Shown here: piece by piece, positions 1 to 7,468 of the stretch
How the letters are laid out: every line of letters starts with the position of its first letter
How positions within the stretch are numbered: the stretch's first letter is position 1
Assembly: GCF_000829905.1 (NCBI RefSeq)
Contig: NZ_CDPP01000005.1
Location: forward strand, 248,001-312,000
Length of the DNA stretch: 64,000 nt
Direction of reading: 5' to 3'
Source of the DNA: Beduini massiliensis
Lineage (GTDB): Bacteria; Bacillota_I; Bacilli_A; Erysipelotrichales; Coprobacillaceae
Position numbers and translations under genes: made by a program
Notes under the pieces: generated by a model
What the model saw: only the letters and a program-made list of their open reading frames with translations
Database searches by the model: none
What the model was told of the DNA's origin: nothing

Positions 1-1
1 T

Positions 2-202
2 AATCGTCATATGACGTTAACACCGGAAATTGAAGATATTAAAACAATTCAACAGATGGCCGCTTACACACTGACTTCGTTGGATAAAAAGTCAGATGTT
101 GTTATATCGGGATTGGGATGGATTCGAATCGAACCTCATACTCAAGTTGTAATTCGTGCACCAAAAGGAATCGGTGTTTTTATAAGAGAAGCTTTAATAT
201 AG
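2..202 (+). CDS. yqeH: YqeH-type circularly permuted GTPase, C-terminal end only (partial)
   Basis: Only the last 66 or so residues are in the window; the reading frame is open to the first base, so the gene starts upstream. The visible end carries a DVVISGLGWI segment and a VVIRAPKGIGV strand followed by a terminal LI, which is how YqeH family proteins end. YqeH is a circularly permuted GTPase that helps assemble the 30S ribosomal subunit. The next gene is yhbY, as in Bacillus (where aroE sits between them; it is absent here). The GTPase motifs themselves cannot be checked because they lie outside the window. Confidence 0.75.
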   Translation, partial: NRHMTLTPEIEDIKTIQQMAAYTLTSLDKKSDVVISGLGWIRIEPHTQVVIRAPKGIGVFIREALI

Positions 203-214
203 AAAGGAATTTAT

Positions 215-499
215 ATGTTAACAGGAAAACAAAAAAGAGAATTAAGAAAACTAGCACATCATTTAAACCCTATTTATCAGGTTGGAAAAGAAGGCGTGAG
301 CCTCAATATGCTTGAAGGGATCGAACAGGCGTTGATTAAACATGAATTGATTAAGGTGAAGCTGCTCGAATCATGCGATGAAGATATTCGTGTGGTGGCT
401 TTGAAAATTAGTGAGTATACAAAGGCAGAAGTTGCACAAATTATTGGAAGAACCATTGTTTTATATTTATATAATAAAGATGGGAACATTAAGATCTAA
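215..499 (+). CDS. yhbY: YhbY family RNA-binding protein (CRM domain)
   Basis: The 94-residue protein is one complete CRM domain, the usual length for YhbY. It begins with a basic helix (GKQKRELRKLAHHL), then NPIYQVGKEGVS, and ends with the IIGRTIVLYLYN strand typical of the fold. Family members bind pre-50S ribosomes and are thought to help rRNA assembly. An AGAAAGGAA ribosome site precedes the ATG. The stop codon overlaps the next start (TAATG), so translation is probably coupled to nadD. It lies in the conserved yqeH-yhbY-nadD-yqeK-rsfS order. Confidence 0.9.
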   Translation: MLTGKQKRELRKLAHHLNPIYQVGKEGVSLNMLEGIEQALIKHELIKVKLLESCDEDIRVVALKISEYTKAEVAQIIGRTIVLYLYNKDGNIKI

Positions 500-1596
500 T
501 GGCTAAAATCGGCTTGCTGGGGGGGACGTTTGATCCTATTCATAACGGACATATTCGTAATGCTAAAGCAGCCTATTTGCAGTTGGGACTAGAGGAAGTA
601 TGGTTTATTCCGGTATTGAATAATCCTTTTACTAAAGAAATCACAGCAAGCAATAAAGAACGTATTGAAATGATTCGTTTAGCAACAAAGGATTATCCTT
701 ATATGAAAATATGTGATATCGAACTGCATGCAGATATCCATGTAAAATCATATACTTATGATACTTTAACAAAACTTAATCACATGTATGATCATGAGTT
801 TTATTTCATTATTGGTTATGATCAGGCAGAACAGTTTGAAAAATGGTTTCAGGCGGATAAAATCAACACACTGGCCACTTTGGTGGTGGTTGAGAGATTG
901 GGATATCATAAGCATCCCAATATTGAAAAATTTAAGATGATCGAACTAGAGGTGGAAGCAACCGATATTTCCTCTACGGCGATCAAAAACGGAGATGTAT
1001 CTGCTTTAGATCCCAAAGTTCTTCATTATATGATGATGCATTCTATTTATACAAAAACGATGATTCGTCCGTTGATGTCAAAAAAGCGTTATATGCATTC
1101 ACTCAGTGTAGCGGATACCGCGCGCGAGTTTGCGTTAAACAATAATGTGGATAGCAATAAGGCATACATTGCCGGATTATTGCATGATATCGCTAAAGAG
1201 ATGCCGATGGAGGAAATGAAAGACTTGATGATGCGTCATTATCCAGAACATTTAGATGCAAGTGTTCCGGTTTGGCATCAGTGGCTGTCCGCCTTTTTAG
1301 CAAAAGAAAAGTATCTGGTCGATGATACAGAAATCTTGCAAGCCATCACAAATCATACCACAGGTTCTGTGGAAATGAGTTTACTGGACATGTGTGTGTA
1401 TTGTGCGGATAAATATGAACCTACTCGTGATTTTGATGCATCTAAAGAAAGAGCGATGTGTAATCAAGATATAGTAGAGGGGTTCCGATATGCTTTGAAA
1501 GATTTTTATGAGTTTTCAAAGAAAAAAAACAGAAAAATAGATAAAGTATTTTTTGAAATATACAAGAAATATGTAGAGGAGGGTACTCATGGATAA
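499..1596 (+). CDS. nadD: Fused nicotinate-nucleotide adenylyltransferase (NadD) and YqeK-type HD phosphohydrolase
   Basis: The 365-residue protein joins two genes that are separate in Bacillus. Residues 1-185 are NadD, which makes deamido-NAD from nicotinate mononucleotide and ATP. They carry GGTFDPIHNGH at 8-18 and an ISSTAIKNG motif near 157-165, the adenylyltransferase signatures. Residues 190-365 form an HD domain of the YqeK type, with His200, the HD pair at 229-230 and a YCADKYEP stretch. YqeK proteins hydrolyse diadenosine tetraphosphate. There is no stop or frameshift between the halves. Such fusions are known in Mollicutes and relatives. The start overlaps the yhbY stop and the end overlaps rsfS by 8 bases. 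Confidence 0.92.
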   Translation: MAKIGLLGGTFDPIHNGHIRNAKAAYLQLGLEEVWFIPVLNNPFTKEITASNKERIEMIRLATKDYPYMKICDIELHADIHVKSYTYDTLTKLNHMYDHEFYFIIGYDQAEQFEKWFQADKINTLATLVVVERLGYHKHPNIEKFKMIELEVEATDISSTAIKNGDVSALDPKVLHYMMMHSIYTKTMIRPLMSKKRYMHSLSVADTAREFALNNNVDSNKAYIAGLLHDIAKEMPMEEMKDLMMRHYPEHLDASVPVWHQWLSAFLAKEKYLVDDTEILQAITNHTTGSVEMSLLDMCVYCADKYEPTRDFDASKERAMCNQDIVEGFRYALKDFYEFSKKKNRKIDKVFFEIYKKYVEEGTHG

Positions 1597-1930
1597 AATT
1601 GAAATTATAGTAAGAGCGCTAAGTGATAAACAAGCCAAAAACATTGTTGCTATCGATATGCGTGATGCAAGTCCGATCTTTGATACATTTATTTTATGTA
1701 CCGGATCAAATGAACGTTTAATGCAGGCGTTACGTGACAACGTCGAAGAAGAAATGGAAAAAGCGGGATGCACAGTGAAACGTATTGAAGGTTTGCGTGA
1801 CAGTAAGTGGATTTTAATGGATTACGGAGATATTGTTGTTCATATCTTTGAAGAAAATGAAAGAGGCGCTTATAACTTAGAGAAATTATGGGGCGATATG
1901 CCACGTATTGGTGTGGAGAAATACCTGTAA
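1589..1930 (+). CDS. rsfS: Ribosomal silencing factor RsfS (Iojap/YbeB family)
   Basis: The protein is 113 residues, normal for the family. It has the core DASPIFDTFILCTG and the RIEGLRDSKWILMDYGDIVVHIF segment that defines RsfS. RsfS binds uL14 on the 50S subunit and blocks joining to the 30S subunit when nutrients are scarce. The start codon sits inside the end of the nadD-yqeK gene behind an AGAGGAGGG ribosome site, and the stop overlaps the next ATG. This position directly after yqeK is conserved in Firmicutes. Confidence 0.93.
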   Translation: MDKIEIIVRALSDKQAKNIVAIDMRDASPIFDTFILCTGSNERLMQALRDNVEEEMEKAGCTVKRIEGLRDSKWILMDYGDIVVHIFEENERGAYNLEKLWGDMPRIGVEKYL

Positions 1931-2637
1931 TGAGTTATCAGAAATTTGCCTATTATTATGATAGCTTAATGGATGAAGATTTCTATTCTGGATATCTTCA
2001 TTTTATTATGAACAACGCTATTTTTGAAACTGTTTTGGAATTAGGATGTGGGACAGGCATCATGGCAATCGAACTTTCTAAATTGAATAAAACCGTTTAT
2101 GCGACGGATCTTTCCAAACAAATGTTGGAAGTCGCAAAAATGAATGCCACAGAAGCCAATGTCGATTTAATGTTAGGGAAAATCGATATGTGTGATTTTA
2201 TCATCAATGAACCGGTTGACCTGATTTTATGTATGTGTGATTCGTTAAATTATATATTAACACCTAATAAAGTTTTAAAAGTATTCCAGAATGTTTTTAA
2301 TGCTTTAAAAGAAGACGGAACGTTTATCTTTGATGTTCACAGTCTGCATAAAATCAATGTAACATTTGAAGATTACGTAGAAGAAGCAGAAGATGATGAT
2401 TTTTACTTTAAATGGACAGTGCGCAAGATTGCTGAAGGGAAAATCCGTCACCATGTTCAAATTGTTGATCAGGAAAACCATGATCGTGTAGATGAACGTC
2501 ATGAACAGCAAACCTATCCTGTTGAAACATATGTGGATCTTTTAAAAAAGGCAGGATTTAACAATATTCACTATTACAGTGATTTTAAAGAATATGACGA
2601 GCAGGATGACCGTGTTATCTTTGTCGTAAAAAAATAA
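1930..2637 (+). CDS. Class I SAM-dependent methyltransferase (YqeM-like)
   Basis: A 235-residue class I methyltransferase. The SAM-binding motif I is VLELGCGTGIMAIEL near residue 36, followed by an acidic loop (YATDLSKQML) and DLILCMCDSLNYI. The chosen ATG overlaps the rsfS stop as TAATG; an upstream in-frame ATG at 1888 would run 14 codons into rsfS and has no ribosome site. Bacillus has YqeM at the same place. The substrate is not known; position suggests a translation-related role, but that is inference. Confidence 0.85.
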   Translation: MSYQKFAYYYDSLMDEDFYSGYLHFIMNNAIFETVLELGCGTGIMAIELSKLNKTVYATDLSKQMLEVAKMNATEANVDLMLGKIDMCDFIINEPVDLILCMCDSLNYILTPNKVLKVFQNVFNALKEDGTFIFDVHSLHKINVTFEDYVEEAEDDDFYFKWTVRKIAEGKIRHHVQIVDQENHDRVDERHEQQTYPVETYVDLLKKAGFNNIHYYSDFKEYDEQDDRVIFVVKK

Positions 2638-2650
2638 TGGAGGAAATAAA

Positions 2651-3340
2651 ATGATTGGAATAATCGGTGCAATGATAGAAGAAGTAGAAGCTATTTTAGA
2701 ATTGATGGACGTCACTTGTACACAAGAAAAATTGAATTATAAATATCATATAGGAAAAATTGCCAATAAAGACTGTGTCGTTGTCCAAGGGGGGATTGGA
2801 AAGGTAAATGCGGCAGTTTCAGCCACACTGCTTTTTGAAAATTATCATCCTGAACAGTTGATTAATATCGGCAGTGCCGGGGGGCTATCTTTAGATCAAG
2901 AAGTAGGAGATGTTGTTATTTCTTCAATGGTTGGCTATCATGATGTGGATGTCACGGCATTTAATTACGAATATGGTCAAATGGCAGGCAGTCCGCGCTT
3001 TTTTGAAGCAGATCCTCAGTTAATGGAAATGACAAAGCAAGTCCTTAGTGACAACTGTATTTCAGCTCATACGGGACTGATCGTTTCAGGTGACATGTTC
3101 GTGGCTAAAGATGTTCAGGTAAAAAATATAAAACAACATTTCCCAAATGCCCAATGCGCTGAGATGGAAGCGGCGGCAATTGCTCAGGTCTGTACGATTT
3201 ATGGTGTGCCCTTTATTATTACCCGATCATTAAGCGATATCTTTGGAAAAGGAAACAGTGAAATGCAATTTGACGAATATTTAAAAATCGCAAGCGCAGC
3301 ATCTGCTAAGATGTGTTACTCACTGATAGAAAAATTATGA
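2651..3340 (+). CDS. mtnN: 5'-methylthioadenosine/S-adenosylhomocysteine nucleosidase
   Basis: The 229-residue protein matches MtnN (Pfs) in length and motifs: IGIIGAMIEEVEAI at the start, INIGSAGGL, VSGDMFVAKD, AEMEAAAIAQVC with the nucleoside-binding glutamate, and the RSLSDIFG segment with the catalytic aspartate. It splits the adenine from methylthioadenosine and S-adenosylhomocysteine, recycling by-products of SAM use. That fits its place after a SAM-dependent methyltransferase. The ribosome site GGAGGAAATAAA precedes the ATG. The stop overlaps the next gene's ATG (ATGA). Confidence 0.93.
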   Translation: MIGIIGAMIEEVEAILELMDVTCTQEKLNYKYHIGKIANKDCVVVQGGIGKVNAAVSATLLFENYHPEQLINIGSAGGLSLDQEVGDVVISSMVGYHDVDVTAFNYEYGQMAGSPRFFEADPQLMEMTKQVLSDNCISAHTGLIVSGDMFVAKDVQVKNIKQHFPNAQCAEMEAAAIAQVCTIYGVPFIITRSLSDIFGKGNSEMQFDEYLKIASAASAKMCYSLIEKL

Positions 3341-5691
3341 AAAATATAGAATTATTAGCACCGGCAGGAAGTTTGGAATCACTAAAGGCAGCGGTGAACA
3401 GCGGGGCAAATGCCGTTTATTTAGGCGGGACAATGTTTAATGCCCGTGCCTATGCAGCGAATTTTAGCGATGAAGAACTGCAAGAAGCGATTAAATATGC
3501 ACATTTACGCCATGTGAAAATTTACGTGACGGTGAACACCCTGTTTTATGATGAAGAATTCAAAGAACTAATGGAATACATTGACCGTTTATATTTAATG
3601 AACGTCGATGCTTTGATCATTCAGGATTTGGGTTTGATGGCAGAAGTAAAAAAGTTATATCCTGATTTTGAAATACATGCCTCTACTCAGGCAAGCATTC
3701 ATCAGCTTTCGGGAGTAAAGGCAATGGAGAAGCAAGGTGTCAAACGGGTAGTATTAGCGCGGGAAAATACGATGGAAGAAATCCGCTATATTGCTAAGCA
3801 TACACCGATTGATATTGAAGTGTTTATTCACGGTGCCTTATGTATGTGTTATTCAGGACAATGCTTGATGTCCAGCTTAATTGGTAAAAGAAGTGGTAAC
3901 AGAGGAAAATGTGCGCAGCCATGCCGTCTGCCATATAAATTGAAATTAGAAGATAAATCATTAGATTATGCTCCTCATTATTTGCTTTCGGCAAAAGATA
4001 TCTGTGTGATTGATAATATTGGTGATTATATTGAGGCAGGCGTTACTTCGTTTAAAATCGAAGGAAGAATGAAACGTCCTGAATATGTTGCGGCAGTAGT
4101 TAAAAGCTATCGTCATGCGATAGACCAATGGTTAAAAACACATTCTGTTGGAGATATTCAAGAAGAAAAAGCGGAAATGTTTCAAATGTTTAACCGCAGT
4201 TTCTCTTTAGGACATGCTTATCATGAAAAAGAAATCATTACGGATATCTTTCCCGGAAACTTCGGAATAGAAATCGGTGAAGTTACTCAATATGATCGCA
4301 AAGAACAATTGGTTTATATAAAATTAAATCAACCTTTAGCTCAAGGGGATGGTATTCGCTTTGGCTTTGAAGACAGCGGAAGAGTTGTTAACAAAATGTA
4401 TTATCGTGACCGTTTGGTGAATCAAGGAAAACCACAAGATGAAATTGCGGTAGAGTTTAACGTGAAAATCAAAGAAGGAACGAAAGTTTTTAAAACATCT
4501 TCAGCTCAACTGATTCAAAAACTACAAAAGGAATATAGTGAAAAGAAGATTAAGAGTCCGATTACACTTCAATTATCCGGCAAGATTGGAGGGCCGCTGA
4601 CATTGACATTGACCGCTAAACACTGTCAGGTTGCAGTGCAGTCATCTGCCATCCTTGAAAAGGCAATGAACAGTCCGTTATCTTTAGAAAGAATACAACA
4701 ACAGTTATCTAAATTAGGAAATACGGTCTACATAGCTGAAAAAACGATTGTGAATTTACCCGATAACGTTCAATTTGCCATTAAAGAATTAAATGAATTG
4801 CGTCGTAAGGGAATCGAAGCATTAGATCAAGCAAGATTAACGCATCAGCGACAATCTAAAGCGTTTGAACCTAATCGTTCGGCAGCCTCTGAGCGTTTTA
4901 TCAAAGAGATTCATGTGCATGTTCAAACGTTGGAACAATGTGAAGCGGCAATCCATGCAGGGGCAAAGATTATCTACTATCCATTTCATCCCTCATTAAA
5001 AGAAGCCTATTCTTTATGCCAAAAGACAAACGTGTCTTTAATCCCATACCTATCAAGAATCATTGATGATGAGCAATTAAAACAAATCAAATCATCTTCT
5101 ATATATCCGTTGTTTGATAAAATAATGGTGGGAGATATAGGGGCTTTGTATTATTTTTCAGAAAAGAAGCTTATTTTAGACAGCAGTTTAAACATTACGA
5201 ACAGTTATGCTTTAAATCATGACTTGATTAAAAATAATGATGTTATCTTATCTGTCGAAATGAGTGAGATGCAGATTAATCAGCTTCATTGCGGTCAGCA
5301 AGAAATCGGTTATGTTGCATATGGGCGATTAGAAACGATGATTACCAGATACTGTCCTATTTCGCAGCAGCATTACGGTTGTCAAAAAAAGGGGTGTAAT
5401 CGCTGTGAAATTGGTCAATACTATTTAATAGATAGGAAAAATGAACAATTTCCTATTATAATGGATGAAGAATGCCGTATGCATTTATATAACGCGAAAA
5501 TTCAATATGTAGATGAGCTTTCAAATCTGCAGGCCGATTTCATCGTTTTAAAAATGACAATTGAAACACAAGCAGAAGTACAGCGTGTCATCGAGGATTA
5601 TCAGCATATCATTGCTGATAACAGTCAAAGCTACTGGCACGGAAATAAAGATTACACGTTAGGATATTTCAATAATAAAGAAGTCAAGTAA
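3337..5691 (+). CDS. U32 family peptidase/RNA hydroxylase-type protein with C-terminal DUF3656-like part
   Basis: A long (784-residue) U32 family protein. The N-terminal half starts ELLAPAGSLESLKAAV. It contains the family signature around EVFIHGALCMCYSGQC, followed by the cysteine cluster GNRGKCAQPCR, which in relatives holds an iron-sulfur cluster. The C-terminal half has a second cysteine group (HYGCQKKGCNRCEIGQ). Relatives TrhP and RlhA hydroxylate tRNA uridine-34 or 23S rRNA using prephenate; others are called collagenases. The length is closer to RlhA than to the short two-gene YrrN/YrrO pair. I started at the ATG overlapping the mtnN stop. The exact substrate cannot be told from sequence. 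Confidence 0.87.
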   Translation: MKNIELLAPAGSLESLKAAVNSGANAVYLGGTMFNARAYAANFSDEELQEAIKYAHLRHVKIYVTVNTLFYDEEFKELMEYIDRLYLMNVDALIIQDLGLMAEVKKLYPDFEIHASTQASIHQLSGVKAMEKQGVKRVVLARENTMEEIRYIAKHTPIDIEVFIHGALCMCYSGQCLMSSLIGKRSGNRGKCAQPCRLPYKLKLEDKSLDYAPHYLLSAKDICVIDNIGDYIEAGVTSFKIEGRMKRPEYVAAVVKSYRHAIDQWLKTHSVGDIQEEKAEMFQMFNRSFSLGHAYHEKEIITDIFPGNFGIEIGEVTQYDRKEQLVYIKLNQPLAQGDGIRFGFEDSGRVVNKMYYRDRLVNQGKPQDEIAVEFNVKIKEGTKVFKTSSAQLIQKLQKEYSEKKIKSPITLQLSGKIGGPLTLTLTAKHCQVAVQSSAILEKAMNSPLSLERIQQQLSKLGNTVYIAEKTIVNLPDNVQFAIKELNELRRKGIEALDQARLTHQRQSKAFEPNRSAASERFIKEIHVHVQTLEQCEAAIHAGAKIIYYPFHPSLKEAYSLCQKTNVSLIPYLSRIIDDEQLKQIKSSSIYPLFDKIMVGDIGALYYFSEKKLILDSSLNITNSYALNHDLIKNNDVILSVEMSEMQINQLHCGQQEIGYVAYGRLETMITRYCPISQQHYGCQKKGCNRCEIGQYYLIDRKNEQFPIIMDEECRMHLYNAKIQYVDELSNLQADFIVLKMTIETQAEVQRVIEDYQHIIADNSQSYWHGNKDYTLGYFNNKEVK

Positions 5692-5812
5692 TGTTGAAAA
5701 TTGCTAAATGAAATAAGCTTTTCCTTAAATGAAAAATAGGTATTTCCAATAAGTTGCAAATATCGTAAATATAACCTAGGAAAAAATATTTTATATTTTT
5801 AATATTTCTAAA

Positions 5813-5841
5813 TTGAAATTCCTGACGATTTATGATATTCT
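5813..5841 (+). promoter_or_regulatory. Probable vegetative promoter of the XRE regulator gene
   Basis: TTGAAA at 5813-5818 and TATTCT at 5836-5841 are 17 bases apart, directly before the GAGGTGAGAAT ribosome site of the XRE gene. An AT-rich inverted repeat (AAAAATAT, three bases, ATATTTTT) at 5782-5800 lies just upstream and could be an operator, but AT-richness makes this weak. The rest of 5692-5812 shows nothing clear. Confidence 0.55.
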
Positions 5842-5859
5842 TAAAATCGAGGTGAGAAT

Positions 5860-6213
5860 ATGGCTATTGATATGGCATTAGCGAAAAGATTAAAAGTATA
5901 TAGAAACTTTAAGCATTTAACCCAAAAAGAGGTTGCTTCTTATTTAAACGTTCCCCATTCAGCCATTTCAGATATTGAAAATGGTAAACGTGACGTCACC
6001 GTCGGGGAATTAAAGATTTTATCCAATCTTTATGGACGCAGTGTAGAAGAAATCATGAGCGGTAAAAAATATGATTATTATAATATCGCAAATATTGCAC
6101 GTCTGTTAACGGAACTGCCTGATGAAGATCTTAAAGAAGTAATGTTTATCATTGAATACAAGAGAAAAAGAAACGAAGAAAAAGCCACTGAAAGCAATAA
6201 TCCAGCTGAATAA
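5860..6213 (+). CDS. XRE family transcriptional regulator
   Basis: A 117-residue regulator with an N-terminal helix-turn-helix at about residues 10-65 (LTQKEVASYLNVPHSAISDIENGKRDVTVGELK-type arrangement, shown here in part as QKEVASYLNV and ISDIENGKR). The C-terminal 50 residues are charged and predicted helical, with no recognised sensor domain. It stands alone between its own promoter and terminator, so it may be self-regulated. Its targets are unknown; the following ABC transporter genes have their own promoter and are the nearest candidates. Confidence 0.85.
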   Translation: MAIDMALAKRLKVYRNFKHLTQKEVASYLNVPHSAISDIENGKRDVTVGELKILSNLYGRSVEEIMSGKKYDYYNIANIARLLTELPDEDLKEVMFIIEYKRKRNEEKATESNNPAE

Positions 6214-6229
6214 ACTGGATTATTTTTTA
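6196..6229 (+). terminator. Intrinsic terminator after the XRE gene
   Basis: A perfect 10-bp stem, AATAATCCAG (6196-6205) with CTGGATTATT (6215-6224), a 9-base loop and a T run. It begins inside the last codons of the XRE gene. Confidence 0.9.
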
Positions 6230-6240
6230 TATACAATAAA

Positions 6241-6269
6241 TTGCATTTTAACCTGAAAAGGGTTACAAT
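6241..6269 (+). promoter_or_regulatory. Probable promoter of the MacB/FtsX-type ABC operon
   Basis: TTGCAT at 6241-6246 and TACAAT at 6264-6269 with 17 bases between them, followed by the strong ribosome site TTAGGAGGATA before the ATG at 6305. Confidence 0.6.
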
Positions 6270-6304
6270 GTTAACGTGTATTTTTATTATATTAGGAGGA
6301 TAAT

Positions 6305-7468
6305 ATGGCAGTAATCAATGTAAAAGACGTCAGTAAAACCTATGGTTCTGGCGATATTAAGGTAGAAGCCCTAAAAAATTCTTCTTTTTCTATCGAGAGA
6401 GGAGAATTTGTTTGTATCATTGGAACATCCGGTTCAGGTAAGTCCACTTTGATGCATATGATGGCTGGGGTAGATACCGTTACTACCGGTGAAATTTTCA
6501 TTAACGGTAAAGATGTAACAAAACTGGATCAGGAAGGTTTAGCGATCTTTAGAAGAAGAGAGGTAGGAATCATTTATCAGTTCTTCAACTTAGTTCCGGT
6601 GTTGACCGCAAGAGAAAATATCGAACTGCCGCTGATGTTGGACGAGAAAAAAGTAGACCGCCAATATTTCAATGAATTAGTGGAATTGTTGGGGATCAAA
6701 GATCGTTTGGATTTCTATCCTAGCAAAATGTCGGGTGGGGAACAGCAGCGTGTTGCGATTGCAAGAGCTTTGATTCACAAGCCGAGCATTATTTTGGCTG
6801 ATGAACCGACCGGAAATTTGAATAGTAAGTTAGCAAAAGAAATCATGGAGTTTTTGGTGTTAGCTTCTAAAAAATATAACCAGACCATCGTGATGATCAC
6901 ACATGACTTGAATTTAGCTCGTTATGCGGATCGTGTTTTAGAAATTCAGGATGGACACATCATTAAGGACTTCCAAACTGAAGGAGAAGATAGTCCGATC
7001 GAAGAAACTTCAATCAAACGTTTAGATAAAGATGAAATCTTTAAACGTGCACAAGAAAAATTAGATAATATGGAGTTTTCTGTACATATCGATGAGGAAT
7101 ATGAAAAATGGGATATGAAAACCGGGAACTTTGTTATTGATTATAATGAAATGCTTCGTACACTTTTCTTTATTTATAATGAAGATTTAAAAACGACAGA
7201 AGATAAAAAAGATGAAAAAGTAGAAGATGTCATGAAAGTGTATTTTGACCTGTTCTTAGAAGGAATGGATGTTTTTGCAAGAGCTAGATGTATTGAATTT
7301 AAAAACATGAAAAAGAATAAAGTAGTTAAATCCATTTCAACAAAAGAAGAATTGCTTCAATTTGTGGATACTTTTGACAATGCAAGATGGATGACCACAA
7401 AACGCAAAAAAATGCTGATGAAAGCAATCGAAGAAAAGGAACCGACGTTCTATCATGAAGGTAAGTAA
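6305..7468 (+). CDS. ABC transporter ATP-binding protein (MacB/LolD type) with a 160-residue C-terminal extension
   Basis: Residues 1-224 are a complete ATPase of the MacB/LolD/FtsE class: Walker A GTSGSGKST (40-48), YQFFNLVPVLT, signature MSGGEQQR (142-149), Walker B IILADEPTGNLNS and the switch histidine in MITHD (200). Residues 225-387 are an extra acidic, charged region that I do not recognise in other members of this class. It runs on from DGHIIKDFQ and includes a mixed helical part with RARCIEFKNMKK. The gene overlaps the FtsX-like permease by 14 bases, so the two form one transporter. Substrates of this type include peptides, lipids or envelope signals; none can be assigned here. Confidence 0.9.
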   Translation: MAVINVKDVSKTYGSGDIKVEALKNSSFSIERGEFVCIIGTSGSGKSTLMHMMAGVDTVTTGEIFINGKDVTKLDQEGLAIFRRREVGIIYQFFNLVPVLTARENIELPLMLDEKKVDRQYFNELVELLGIKDRLDFYPSKMSGGEQQRVAIARALIHKPSIILADEPTGNLNSKLAKEIMEFLVLASKKYNQTIVMITHDLNLARYADRVLEIQDGHIIKDFQTEGEDSPIEETSIKRLDKDEIFKRAQEKLDNMEFSVHIDEEYEKWDMKTGNFVIDYNEMLRTLFFIYNEDLKTTEDKKDEKVEDVMKVYFDLFLEGMDVFARARCIEFKNMKKNKVVKSISTKEELLQFVDTFDNARWMTTKRKKMLMKAIEEKEPTFYHEGK

